Part shown: piece by piece, positions 24,933 to 33,114 of the stretch
How the letters are laid out: every line of letters starts with the position of its first letter
How positions within the stretch are numbered: position 1 is the stretch's first letter
NCBI GenBank assembly: GCA_029098085.1
Contig: JAQXNQ010000296.1
Location: 1 to 36,893, forward strand
From: Oscillospiraceae bacterium
Lineage (GTDB): Bacteria; Bacillota; Clostridia; Oscillospirales; Ruminococcaceae
Reading direction: 5' to 3'
DNA length: 36,893 bases
Notes under the pieces: generated by a model
Seen by the model: only the letters and a program-made list of their open reading frames with translations
What the model was told of the DNA's origin: nothing
Databases searched by the model: none
Position numbers and translations under genes: made by a program

Positions 24933-25976
24933 GTGAAGACCATAGCCATCGACATCAAATCCATGACCATTCCCGAGCTGGAGGCCCTTCTGACCGGGAT
25001 GGGACAGCCCAGATTCCGGGCAAAGCAGCTCTTTTCCTGGATGCATGACAAGCGGGTGCTTTCCTTTGACGAGATGAAGAACCTGCCTGCCTCCCTGCGG
25101 GAGCAGCTGAAGCGGGACTGCACCCTGACCGCCTTTACCACCGAGCGCCGGCTCTGCTCTCAGACCGACGGCACCATCAAGTACCTGTACCGGCTGGGCG
25201 ACGGCGAGTATGTGGAAAGCGTGCTGATGCGGTATGAGCACGGCATCAGCCTGTGCATCTCTACCCAGGTGGGCTGCCGGATGGGCTGCAGCTTCTGCGC
25301 TTCCACCAAGGCGGGCTTTGTGCGGCACCTGACCCCCTCTGAGATTCTGGAGCAGGTCTACGCCGCCGGGCGGGACACCGGGGAGCGGATCAGCAGCATC
25401 GTCCTCATGGGCATTGGCGAGCCGCTGGATAATTTCGACAATGTCCTGCGGTTTCTGGAGCTGGTGGCCGCGCCGGAGGGGCTGAACCTGAGCCACCGGC
25501 ATATTTCCCTGTCCACCTGCGGACTGGTGAACCGCATCTACGAGCTGGCCGACATGGATCTGCAGATCACCCTGTCCATCTCGCTCCACGCCACCAACGA
25601 CGAGACCCGGGACGCCATCATGCCGGTCAACCACAAATGGAAAATCGGAGAGCTGCTGAAGGCCTGCCGGTACTATACCGATAAGACCCACCGGCGGATC
25701 TCCTATGAATACTCCCTGATCAGCGGCGTCAACGACAGTCCGCAGCAGGCGGTCGAGCTGGCGGCCCTGCTGAAGGGGAGCCTTTGCCATGTAAACCTGA
25801 TTCCCGTCAACTATGTGGAGGAGGCGGGCTACGAAAAGAGCTCCCGGCAGCGGATCTATCAGTTCCAGAAGGTTCTCTGCGACCGGGGAGTCAATGCCAC
25901 GGTGCGCCGGACGCTGGGAGCAGACATCGACGCTGCCTGCGGTCAGCTGAGGCGGCAGGCGCTGCGCTCGTCCTGA
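24933..25976 (+). CDS. rlmN: 23S rRNA/tRNA m2A methyltransferase RlmN
   Basis: A 347-residue radical-SAM enzyme methylating adenosine C2 (23S A2503 and some tRNA A37). The [4Fe-4S] motif CRMGCSFC gives C115, C119 and C122; SSIVLMGIGEPLDN is the SAM region; a C-terminal Cys in AACGQLR completes the methyl-transfer pair with the one in FQKVLCDRG or near it. The GTG at 24933 gives the expected N-terminus (IDIKSMTIPELEALL) but has a poor ribosome binding site, so the start is uncertain; coupling to rsmB, which ends five bases earlier, may compensate. Confidence 0.95.
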   Translation: MKTIAIDIKSMTIPELEALLTGMGQPRFRAKQLFSWMHDKRVLSFDEMKNLPASLREQLKRDCTLTAFTTERRLCSQTDGTIKYLYRLGDGEYVESVLMRYEHGISLCISTQVGCRMGCSFCASTKAGFVRHLTPSEILEQVYAAGRDTGERISSIVLMGIGEPLDNFDNVLRFLELVAAPEGLNLSHRHISLSTCGLVNRIYELADMDLQITLSISLHATNDETRDAIMPVNHKWKIGELLKACRYYTDKTHRRISYEYSLISGVNDSPQQAVELAALLKGSLCHVNLIPVNYVEEAGYEKSSRQRIYQFQKVLCDRGVNATVRRTLGADIDAACGQLRRQALRSS

Positions 25977-26011
25977 CGGCGGGCGTCCTGTGAGAAAAAG
26001 GGGGGGCAGCA

Positions 26012-26740
26012 TTGAAAATTGCCGGAAAAACCGATATTGGCATGGTAAGGGCCACCAACCAGGACACCTTCTGCATCGAAGCACTGGGGCAGGATCTGGG
26101 CCTTGCCCTGGTCTGTGACGGCATGGGAGGCGCCCGGGGCGGAGACCGCGCCAGCGCCATGGCCCGCCGCACCATCACAAACGTGATCCGCAGCGGCTGC
26201 AGAGAGGCGGTCAGCCAGGGCAGCATCCACGACCTGCTGCTGAAAGCCCTCTATGAGGCCAACAGGGCTATTTACATGGTCTCGCTGGCCGAGCCGGACT
26301 GCCGGGGTATGGGCACCACGGCGGTGGCGGCGCTGGTGACGCCCGACACGGCCTATGTGGCCCATGTGGGCGACTCCCGGCTGTACCAGCTGCGGGGCGA
26401 GGAGTTCTTTCAGGTGACGCGGGACCATTCCCGGGTTCAGGAAATGGTGGACGAGGGCAGCATCACCCCTGCCGAGGCGCGGGTGCATCCCGACCGGAAC
26501 ATGATCACCCGGGCGGTGGGCGTGGACCGGGATGTGGATGTGGATCTGCTGGACCTTCCGCTGCAGCCGGGCGACAAGCTGCTGCTCTGCAGCGACGGCC
26601 TGTCGGGGATCTGCACCGACCGGGAGATCGCCGGCGTGCTGTATACCCTTCCCGCCGAGGAGGCGGTGGAGGAGCTGATCCATCTGGCCAACACGGGCGG
26701 CGGCTACGACAACATCACCGCTGTCATCGTCGAGCTGTAA
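26012..26740 (+). CDS. stp: PP2C-type Ser/Thr protein phosphatase
   Basis: A 242-residue metal-dependent phosphatase reversing the kinase encoded next. Motifs: GKTDIGMVRATNQD, LVCDGMGGARGGDRAS, GMGTTAVAAL, AHVGDSRLYQL, TRDHS, and LLLCSDGLSG, GGYDNITAVIV at the end; the Asp residues coordinate the Mn/Mg pair. Start TTG at 26012 after AAGGGGGG. It forms the usual phosphatase-kinase pair (prpC-prkC in Bacillus). Confidence 0.96.
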   Translation: MKIAGKTDIGMVRATNQDTFCIEALGQDLGLALVCDGMGGARGGDRASAMARRTITNVIRSGCREAVSQGSIHDLLLKALYEANRAIYMVSLAEPDCRGMGTTAVAALVTPDTAYVAHVGDSRLYQLRGEEFFQVTRDHSRVQEMVDEGSITPAEARVHPDRNMITRAVGVDRDVDVDLLDLPLQPGDKLLLCSDGLSGICTDREIAGVLYTLPAEEAVEELIHLANTGGGYDNITAVIVEL

Positions 26741-26773
26741 GCCGCGCCCTGCTTTGGAAGGAGGACATTCCCT

Positions 26774-28846
26774 ATGGAATATATCGGAAGAACGTTAAAC
26801 GGCCGCTATCAGCTGAAAAAGCTGATCGGCAGCGGCGGCATGGCCAATGTCTTTGAGGCAGAGGATCTGTCGGAGGGTAAGACCGTTGCAGTCAAGCTGC
26901 TGAAGCAGGAGTATCTGTCCAACGACGAGTTTGTCCGGCGGTTCCGCAACGAGTCCAAGGTCATCGCGGTGCTGGATCATCCCAACATCGTCAAGGTGTT
27001 CGATGTGAACTTCACCGGCGCCGACCAGTATATCGTCATGGAGTATATCGACGGCATCACCCTGAACCAGTATATCCGGCATCAGGGGCAGCTGCGCTGG
27101 AAGGACGCGGTGCATTTTGTGACCCAGATTCTGCGGGCGCTGCAGCATGCCCATGAGCACGGGGTGGTGCACCGGGACATCAAGTCCCAGAACATCATGC
27201 TGCTGCGGGACGGCTCCATCAAGGTCATGGATTTCGGCATCGCCCGCTTTGCCCGGGAGGACATCCGGGGCGGCCAGAACCGGGCCATCGGTTCGGTTCA
27301 CTATATCAGCCCCGAGCAGGCCTGCGGCGAGGAGTCGGACGCCAAGAGCGACATTTATTCGGTGGGCGTGCTGCTGTACGAGATGCTGGCGGGCGCGGTT
27401 CCCTTTGACGGCGAAACGCCGGAAGAGGTGGCCATGAAGCACCTGCACAACCGTCCGGTGCCGCTGCAGGATGTGAATCCCGGCGTGCCCACCGGCCTGT
27501 GCGAGATCGTGGAGAAGGCCATGCAGAAGGATAAAAACCTCCGCTACCGCTCTGCCCGGGAGATGCTGGCTGCCATTGAGGAGTTCAAGAGCAATCCTTC
27601 CATCGTCTTTGAATACAAGTACATGCGGGAGGAGACTCAGCCTGAAGAATACAGCCAGTCGATCAGAACTATCCGGCAGGAGGACGAGGAAGAGGACGAC
27701 GAGGAGATCGTGGTCATCAAGCGCAGTCCCACCATCCTGATCCTCACCGGCATCGCCGCCGCCTGCTGCATCACCGCTCTGATGGTGCTGCTGGGTTTTT
27801 TCTACTGGGGGCGGGATGAAAAGGTGGCAGAGACGCCCATGCCCAATCTGGTAGGGATGGTTTATGACGAGATCCGGACGCAGGATGCATATAAGCAGTT
27901 CAATTTCGTGGTGGAGGAGCGGGAGCTGACCGACAGCTACCCCGCCGGGCAGATTTATTATCAGAGCGTCCAGCCGGGCACCACGGTCAAGGTCAACCGC
28001 ACCATCCGCATCAAGGTCAGCGACGGCATTGTCACGCTGGTGGTGCCGGATCTGGTGGGCAGGGATGTGCGGGAAGCCGAACAGACTCTGTACAACATGG
28101 GGCTGGACTACACCATCCGCACCCAGGTGGTGGAAGGCGTCCCAGCCGACCAGGTGATCCAGACCGATCCGCCGGTGGGCACTCAGGTGGAAAAAACCAC
28201 GCCCATTGTGCTGTATATCAGCCGCGGTCAGGCGCAGGTGGCCTCCAAGGTGCCCAATGTGGTAGGCCGTGACGTAGAGGACGCCACCGCCCGGATGGCG
28301 GCCGTGGGTCTGGCTGTGACCGTCACCGAGGTGGACAGCGATCAGGAGGCCGGCATTGTTGTGGAGCAGAGCCTGGAGCCCAATGACTACGTCAAGGAGG
28401 GCGACACGGTGGAGCTTTCGGTCAGCAACGGCTCCGGTTTCTATCAGCAAACCGATGTGCAGGTGGATTTCCCCATCGGTTCCGCTTCCAGAGACTACAC
28501 GCTGGTGGTTTATATTGATTCGGTGGATGCCGGCAGCATGACCGTCAACCCGGCCATGACCCCGTCGGTGAGCCTGAGCATGGAGGGCAAGGGTCTGCAG
28601 CAGGTCATCATTTCGATGGACGGTCGGAAATACGCTGTTTTCAATGTGGACTTTGAAAACGGTGAATACACGCTGGCCGAGGGGTATTATGAAGATGCGA
28701 TTCAGCAGGGCAGCGAAGATCCCATTGATCCTGAAGGCCCGGAGGGCCCCGGTGAGCCGGAGAGCGGTCCGCAGTATCCCACGGGTCCGGCTCCTTCCGA
28801 TCCGGAGGCTCCTTCCGGACCGGATGGCGCTGAATCGTATTCCTGA
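26774..28846 (+). CDS. pknB: PASTA-domain Ser/Thr protein kinase (PknB/PrkC)
   Basis: A 690-residue membrane kinase. Kinase domain about 12-272: GSGGMANVFEA, K41, E60, HRD at 133-135, DFG at 153-155, SPEQA at 179-183. An acidic juxtamembrane segment (EDEEEDDEE), one TM helix (about 318-344), then three extracellular PASTA repeats: MPNLVGMVYDE, VPDLVGRDVREAEQ and VPNVVGRDVEDATA. After these comes an unusual beta-rich domain of about 85 residues (VDFPIGSASRDYTLVVYID) and a Pro/Gly/Glu-rich tail. PASTA kinases sense muropeptides or lipid II and regulate growth, wall synthesis and germination. ATG at 26774 with AAGGAGG. Confidence 0.97.
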   Translation: MEYIGRTLNGRYQLKKLIGSGGMANVFEAEDLSEGKTVAVKLLKQEYLSNDEFVRRFRNESKVIAVLDHPNIVKVFDVNFTGADQYIVMEYIDGITLNQYIRHQGQLRWKDAVHFVTQILRALQHAHEHGVVHRDIKSQNIMLLRDGSIKVMDFGIARFAREDIRGGQNRAIGSVHYISPEQACGEESDAKSDIYSVGVLLYEMLAGAVPFDGETPEEVAMKHLHNRPVPLQDVNPGVPTGLCEIVEKAMQKDKNLRYRSAREMLAAIEEFKSNPSIVFEYKYMREETQPEEYSQSIRTIRQEDEEEDDEEIVVIKRSPTILILTGIAAACCITALMVLLGFFYWGRDEKVAETPMPNLVGMVYDEIRTQDAYKQFNFVVEERELTDSYPAGQIYYQSVQPGTTVKVNRTIRIKVSDGIVTLVVPDLVGRDVREAEQTLYNMGLDYTIRTQVVEGVPADQVIQTDPPVGTQVEKTTPIVLYISRGQAQVASKVPNVVGRDVEDATARMAAVGLAVTVTEVDSDQEAGIVVEQSLEPNDYVKEGDTVELSVSNGSGFYQQTDVQVDFPIGSASRDYTLVVYIDSVDAGSMTVNPAMTPSVSLSMEGKGLQQVIISMDGRKYAVFNVDFENGEYTLAEGYYEDAIQQGSEDPIDPEGPEGPGEPESGPQYPTGPAPSDPEAPSGPDGAESYS

Positions 28847-28908
28847 CAGGAACAGGGCGGTCTGCTTTGGGGCGGGCCGCCCATTGCCGGATAAGGAGGC
28901 AGTATTTT

Positions 28909-29790
28909 TTGACAGAGGGATTGATCATCAGATCCATCAGCGGTCTGTATGCCGTGATACCGGATGACGCGCCGGAACAGATGCTGGAGTGCAGGGCCAG
29001 AGGCGTTTTCCGCAAACAGAACATCACTCCGCTGGTAGGGGATCGGGTCAGGGTTGAGGATGGCGTCATCTGGGAGATCCTGCCCCGGAAAAACGAGATT
29101 CTCCGTCCGCCGGCGGCCAATCTGGATCTGGCACTGATGACGGTGTCGTCGGTGAAGCCGTCTCCCAACGCGCTGGTGCTGGACAAGCTGATCACAGTCT
29201 GCGAGTACAAAGGGATTGAGCCGGTGATCCTGATCACCAAGACCGATCTGGACGGCGGAGAGGACTTCGCCGCCATCTATCAGAAGGCCGGTTTCCGGGT
29301 GCTGTTCAGCGGAGAGGATGAGCCGGGCCGGGAGGAAATTCTGGCGCTTATGCAGGGGAAAACCTCCATTTTCATCGGCAACTCCGGCGTGGGCAAATCC
29401 ACAATGATGAACCGGCTGTTCCCGGAGCTGTCCCTGCGCACCGCCGCCATCAGCGACAAGCTGGGCCGCGGCCGCCACACCACCCGCCATGTGGAGCTGT
29501 TTCCCATCCTGGGCGGCGGCTATGTGGCGGACACTCCTGGTTTTTCCACGGTGGAGCTGGAGAAATATGAGCCCATCCGCAAGGAGGAGCTGAGCCGCTG
29601 CTTCCGGGAATTTGCCCCCTATGAGGGCAAATGCCGCTTTGCCGACTGCGCCCATCTGAAGGAGAAGGGCTGCGCCGTGCTGGCGGCGGTGGAGGCGGGG
29701 GAGATTTCCAGAAGCCGCCATGACAGCTATCTGACCCTGTATGAGGATGCGAAAAAGATCCCCGACTGGGAACGGGAGGAAAAGAAATGA
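28909..29790 (+). CDS. rsgA: ribosome small subunit-dependent GTPase RsgA
   Basis: A 293-residue circularly permuted GTPase in 30S maturation. OB-fold N-terminus (GLYAVIPDD, CRARGVFRKQNITPLVGDRV), then G4 ITKTDL before G1 GNSGVGKST and G3 DTPGFS, followed by the C-terminal zinc finger (CRFADCAHLKEKGCAV). TTG at 28909 fits AGGAGG nine bases upstream. It overlaps thiN by 4 bp. Confidence 0.96.
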   Translation: MTEGLIIRSISGLYAVIPDDAPEQMLECRARGVFRKQNITPLVGDRVRVEDGVIWEILPRKNEILRPPAANLDLALMTVSSVKPSPNALVLDKLITVCEYKGIEPVILITKTDLDGGEDFAAIYQKAGFRVLFSGEDEPGREEILALMQGKTSIFIGNSGVGKSTMMNRLFPELSLRTAAISDKLGRGRHTTRHVELFPILGGGYVADTPGFSTVELEKYEPIRKEELSRCFREFAPYEGKCRFADCAHLKEKGCAVLAAVEAGEISRSRHDSYLTLYEDAKKIPDWEREEKK

Positions 29791-30416
29791 GATGCGTCAT
29801 ATTCGCCGCCGGGCCCATGGAGGCTCCGGAGCGGCTGAGGGAGATGTGGAGCCGGGAAGCGGACGATCTGATCATCGCCGCCGACGGGGGGCTGCGCAAC
29901 GCCGCCCTGCTGGGGGTGACCCCCTCGCTGGTTCTGGGGGATATGGACTCGCTGGAATCCGCTCAGGTGCCGGAGGGGGCCCGGCTTTATCCGGTGCGCA
30001 AGGACGACACCGACACCATGCTGGCCATCAAGACCGGTCTGGAGGAGGGCTGCCGGGAGTTTCTGCTGTTCGGCGCGCTGGGCGGGCGGCTGGATCACAC
30101 CTATGCCAATATCCAGAGTCTGGCCTATCTGCTGGAGCAGGGCGCCAGCGGAACCCTGCTGGACGGCGGCCATCTCTGCACCATGGTGCGGGACGGCTCG
30201 GTGGGGCTGGACACCGCCTTCCGGCATCTGTCGGTGTTTTCTTATTCGGACCGGTGCGAGGGAGTCAGCGAGTCGGGCACCGGCTACACCCTCTCCGGCG
30301 CGGAGCTGACCAGCTCCTTTCCACTGGGGGTCAGCAATTACCAGCTGAAGGGGGAGCGGGCGGTCATTTCGGTGGAGAAAGGGACGCTGCTGCTGATCCT
30401 TTCAGACCATCTGTGA
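29787..30416 (+). CDS. thiN: thiamine pyrophosphokinase
   Basis: A 209-residue enzyme converting thiamine to thiamine pyrophosphate with ATP. Motifs: IIAADGGLRNAALLGVTP, LGDMDSL, KDDTDTMLAIK, FGALGGRLDHTYANIQ, and PLGVSNY near the C-terminus. ATG overlaps the rsgA stop. In Bacillus rpe stands between rsgA and thiN; here it does not. Confidence 0.95.
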   Translation: MRCVIFAAGPMEAPERLREMWSREADDLIIAADGGLRNAALLGVTPSLVLGDMDSLESAQVPEGARLYPVRKDDTDTMLAIKTGLEEGCREFLLFGALGGRLDHTYANIQSLAYLLEQGASGTLLDGGHLCTMVRDGSVGLDTAFRHLSVFSYSDRCEGVSESGTGYTLSGAELTSSFPLGVSNYQLKGERAVISVEKGTLLLILSDHL

Positions 30417-30455
30417 TGCACCCATTCCGGCTTTCCGGCGTATGATGGCGCAGAA

Positions 30456-30471
30456 GCAGCCGTCAGGCTGC
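30456..30471. promoter_or_regulatory. hairpin upstream of spoVM
   Basis: GCAGCC-GTCA-GGCTGC, a 6-bp hairpin ending five bases before the AAGGAG of spoVM. Possible transcript processing or translation-control element; no T run. Confidence 0.35.
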
Positions 30472-30489
30472 CGGAAAGGAGCGTTATCC

Positions 30490-30582
30490 ATGAAAGTTGT
30501 TGTCATCAGAAGTCCCCGGGCCGTGGCCGGATTGCTGCGGCTGATTTTCGGGATCAAAAAGGAACATCAGCCGGAAAGCTGA
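30490..30582 (+). CDS. spoVM: stage V sporulation protein SpoVM
   Basis: A 30-codon gene: the peptide starts MKVVVIRSPRAVAGLLRLIF and ends with GIKKEHQPES. Bacillus SpoVM is a 26-residue amphipathic helix that recognises the convex forespore membrane and anchors SpoIVA for coat assembly. Shared features are the MK start, a short N-terminal strand, a Pro at the bend, and the amphipathic LLRLIFGIKK helix. AAGGAG lies nine bases upstream, and it follows thiN exactly as in Bacillus subtilis, where rpmB comes next. The synteny makes the call strong despite the small size. The gene implies that the lineage can form, or recently formed, endospores. Confidence 0.88.
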   Translation: MKVVVIRSPRAVAGLLRLIFGIKKEHQPES

Positions 30583-30609
30583 TTCCGGCGGAAGGGAAGA
30601 CAGGACGTT

Positions 30610-31281
30610 ATGAAAAAAATCGGAATTATTGGCGCCATGGGCAGTGAGGTTGCCCTGCTGCGGGAAAAAATGACCGGTACAAAGGAATCGGTGTATGCCG
30701 GCCGTACCTTCTATGAAGGCATGCTGGGCGGAAAGGATGCGGTGCTGGTCTGCTCGGGCATCGGCAAGGTCAACTCGGCCATGTCGGCTCAGCTGCTCAT
30801 CGACCACTTTGCGGTGGACGCCGTCATCAACACCGGCATCGCCGGCGGCGCAGGGGACGTGAAAATCCGGGATGTGGTGGTTTCCACCGAGGTTACCTAT
30901 CATGATATGGATCTTCGCATTCTGGCACTGGGCTACCCCAATCTGGAGTACTTCACCGCTGACCCCACCCTCCGCAGCCTGGCAGAGGAGGCCTGCGAGG
31001 GTCTTGTCCGCTGCCATCCGGGCCGGATCGCCACCGGCGACCAGTTCATCGAGAGCAAGGCTGTCAAGGACGACATCGTTTCCCGGCTGCAGCCTCTGGC
31101 CGTGGAGATGGAGGGCGGCGCCATCGCCCATGTCTGCGCTGCCAACGGGCTGCCCTTCGTGGTGATCCGCAGCATTTCGGACAACGCCGACGAAGAAGCC
31201 GACATGAGCTTCCATACCTTTGAACAGCTGGCTGCGGACGATGCCGCCCGGATCGTCCTTTCCATGCTGGAAAAGCTGTAA
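30610..31281 (+). CDS. mtnN: 5'-methylthioadenosine/S-adenosylhomocysteine nucleosidase
   Basis: A 223-residue hydrolase that splits MTA and SAH, removing SAM by-products. KKIGIIGAMGSEVALL holds the catalytic Glu near residue 13, VINTGIAGGAGD and VVSTEVTYHDMD are family motifs, the substrate Met-Glu is in AVEMEGGAIAH, and the catalytic Asp in RSISDNADEEA. The gene has an AGGA-type site before ATG 30610 and a strong terminator after it. It lies next to a UroD-type methyltransferase gene, which uses corrinoid chemistry, so a functional link is not required. Confidence 0.95.
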   Translation: MKKIGIIGAMGSEVALLREKMTGTKESVYAGRTFYEGMLGGKDAVLVCSGIGKVNSAMSAQLLIDHFAVDAVINTGIAGGAGDVKIRDVVVSTEVTYHDMDLRILALGYPNLEYFTADPTLRSLAEEACEGLVRCHPGRIATGDQFIESKAVKDDIVSRLQPLAVEMEGGAIAHVCAANGLPFVVIRSISDNADEEADMSFHTFEQLAADDAARIVLSMLEKL

Positions 31282-31283
31282 AG

Positions 31284-31316
31284 AATCGCCCCTTCCGAGC
31301 TGGGAGGGGCGATTTT
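31284..31316 (+). terminator. terminator after mtnN
   Basis: AATCGCCCCT (31284-31293) pairs with AGGGGCGATT (31305-31314), a 10-bp stem with TT tail, three bases after the mtnN stop. Confidence 0.85.
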
Positions 31317-31334
31317 ACATAAAGACTTTTTCAC

Positions 31335-31363
31335 TTGACAGAGCCGGGAAAACCGTCTACAAT
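31335..31363 (+). promoter_or_regulatory. promoter of second UroD-family gene
   Basis: Consensus TTGACA at 31335-31340, 17-bp spacer, TACAAT at 31358-31363; the GTG start is 45 bp downstream. The near-perfect match suggests constitutive expression, unlike the AraC-linked paralogue. Confidence 0.8.
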
Positions 31364-31407
31364 GAAACTGAAAAAGGGCTGCGGCCCCACGATGGGAGGC
31401 TTTCCAA

Positions 31408-32364
31408 GTGAACAAAATCGAACGGATGAAAGCGGTTTTCGCAAATGAGGTGCCGGATGTAACGCCGGTGGGCTTCTGGTTCCACTATCCGGTGTCCCTG
31501 ACGGCCCGGGAATCAGCGGATGCTCATCTGAAGCTGTACCGGGAGCTGAATGGCGACATCATCAAAATTATGGACGATTGCTTCGGTCAGGATCTGACCC
31601 ATGGCCTGAAGATTGAGCATGCTTCCGACTGGCGGGAAATCACGCTGCCCGGCCGGGATTGCCCCCAGTACCGCAAAATGGAAGAGGTCATCCGGCTGCT
31701 GGCTCAGGAGGTTGGGGAGGAGGTCATGATTTTCCCCACCATGTGGAGTCCCTTCAAGCTGGCCAGCTGGGCTTATATCTTCGGCGGCAGCGATGAAGCC
31801 ACTTTTATGCGCCACTGCGCTGAGGATCCCGATTCGGTGGCTGCCGGCGTTTCGAAGATCGCCGATGTGCTCACCGACTGGACTGAGGGCTATCTGCAGG
31901 CCGGCGCCTCCGGCATCTATTATTCCGGTCAGTTCAGTGAGCCCCGGCGATTCATCCCCGAGGTCTGGGGCAGACTGGTCAGACCCTTTGATTTGCAGGT
32001 GCTGGAGCGGGCCAAAGCGCTGGGCGGCTATACCATCGTCCATATCTGCGGCGAGGCGGATCACGGCTTCCGCTCCAGCCCGGAGCGGTATGCCGACTAC
32101 CCCGGCGACCTGTTCAACTGGGATGTGCACCGCACCGGCCTTTCGCTGGAGGAGGGGAGGACCCTGTTCTGCAAACCCATTCTGGGCGGCCTGGACAACC
32201 ACGGCCTGCTGACCGAAGGTACACCGGAGGAGATCGCCGCTGAAACGAGGCGCATCATCGCTTCCTTCGGCCGCAGGGGCTTCATGCTGGGCGCCGACTG
32301 CACCGTCCCCGCCGACATTGATCTGGCCCGGCTGAAGGCTGCCGCGGCTGCCGCCAAAGAATGA
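31408..32364 (+). CDS. second UroD-family protein, MtaA/CmuA-like metal site
   Basis: A 318-residue member of the UroD superfamily, starting at GTG 31408 with GGGAGGC upstream. MNKIERMKAVFANEVPDVTPV is the standard N-terminus. H212 and C214 (IVHICGEADHG) and C298 (MLGADCTVP) form the His-x-Cys...Cys set that binds zinc in methyltransferases such as MtaA, MtbA and CmuA. It has no arginine-rich uroporphyrinogen-binding N-terminus like HemE, and no other heme gene is near. It may therefore pass a methyl group between a corrinoid protein and a thiol or other acceptor, perhaps as the partner of the island at 9821-13894. Its own promoter and terminator make it monocistronic. Confidence 0.85.
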   Translation: MNKIERMKAVFANEVPDVTPVGFWFHYPVSLTARESADAHLKLYRELNGDIIKIMDDCFGQDLTHGLKIEHASDWREITLPGRDCPQYRKMEEVIRLLAQEVGEEVMIFPTMWSPFKLASWAYIFGGSDEATFMRHCAEDPDSVAAGVSKIADVLTDWTEGYLQAGASGIYYSGQFSEPRRFIPEVWGRLVRPFDLQVLERAKALGGYTIVHICGEADHGFRSSPERYADYPGDLFNWDVHRTGLSLEEGRTLFCKPILGGLDNHGLLTEGTPEEIAAETRRIIASFGRRGFMLGADCTVPADIDLARLKAAAAAAKE

Positions 32365-32393
32365 ATGGGTCCGGCAGCGTCTGACATCCATAT

Positions 32394-32426
32394 AGAAAAA
32401 AGGCAGGATCGTTTCGATCCTGCCTT
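32394..32426. terminator. bidirectional terminator
   Basis: AGGCAGGATCG (32401-32411), TTT loop, CGATCCTGCCT (32415-32425): 11-bp perfect stem with A6 on the left for minus-strand upp and TT on the right for the plus strand. It lies between the convergent UroD-family gene and upp. Confidence 0.9.
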
Positions 32427-32443
32427 CGTCATATTCAGGGGGT

Positions 32444-33073
32444 TTATTTGGTGCCGAAGATCCGGTCGCCGGCATCTCCCAGACCGGGGAGAATGTAGCC
32501 GTGGCTGTTGAGCCGCTCGTCCATATGGGCGCAGTAGATCGGCACGTCGGGATGGGCCTCGGACAGGGCCTTCAGACCTTCGGGAGCGGCCAGAATGCAG
32601 AGGAACTTGATGTTCTTGACGCCACGCTGCTTCAGTGCGTCGATGGCGTCCATGGCGCTGCCGCCGGTGGCCAGCATGGGATCCAGCACATAGGTCTCAC
32701 GGGAGGCGATATCAGAGGGAAGCTTGCAGTAGTATTCCTTGGGAGCCAGGGTCTCGGGATCCCGGTACATACCGATATGGCCGATCTTAGCGGCAGGCAC
32801 CAGATTCAGCATGCCTTCCACCATGCCCAGACCGGCACGCAGAATGGGCACGAAGGCCACCTTGACGCCGTTGATGACCTGGGTCTTGGCTACGGCCAGA
32901 GGAGTTTCCACCTCGACCTCCTTCAGAGGGAGATCACGGGTGGCCTCGTAGCACATCAGCATGGCGATCTCGGAGACCAGCTCGCGGAATTCCTTGGAGC
33001 CGGTGTTCTTGTCGCGGAGCAGGGAAATTTTGTGTTTGATCAGCGGATGATCCATAATGACGATCTTGCTCAT
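32444..33073 (-). CDS. upp: uracil phosphoribosyltransferase
   Basis: A 209-residue salvage enzyme making UMP from uracil and PRPP. N-terminus KIVIMDHPLIKHKISLLRDKNT; PRPP loop VLDPMLATGGSAMDAI; C-terminal uracil site GYILPGLGDAGDRIFGT. ATG at 33073 with TAGGAGG; a longer frame lacks this site. Last gene of tsaE-tsaB-rpiB-upp. Confidence 0.97.
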   Translation of the reverse strand: MSKIVIMDHPLIKHKISLLRDKNTGSKEFRELVSEIAMLMCYEATRDLPLKEVEVETPLAVAKTQVINGVKVAFVPILRAGLGMVEGMLNLVPAAKIGHIGMYRDPETLAPKEYYCKLPSDIASRETYVLDPMLATGGSAMDAIDALKQRGVKNIKFLCILAAPEGLKALSEAHPDVPIYCAHMDERLNSHGYILPGLGDAGDRIFGTK

Positions 33074-33114
33074 GATATTTCCTCCTAAAAGGGGATCACT
33101 CCCCATATTTAACG

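Noticed and set aside
26795..28450. Long open frame antisense to pknB (about 551 codons)
   Set aside because: The plus strand encodes a complete kinase with all motifs; the antisense frame is His/Leu/Gln-rich without domains, a GC-bias shadow.
30610..31281. mtnN as part of the corrinoid methyl-transfer system
   Set aside because: It is a widely distributed SAM by-product recycling enzyme with its own terminator; the neighbour UroD-family gene has a separate promoter.
31408..32364. Reading the second UroD-family gene as hemE of heme synthesis
   Set aside because: It carries the H-x-C...C metal set of methyltransferases and lies among no heme genes.
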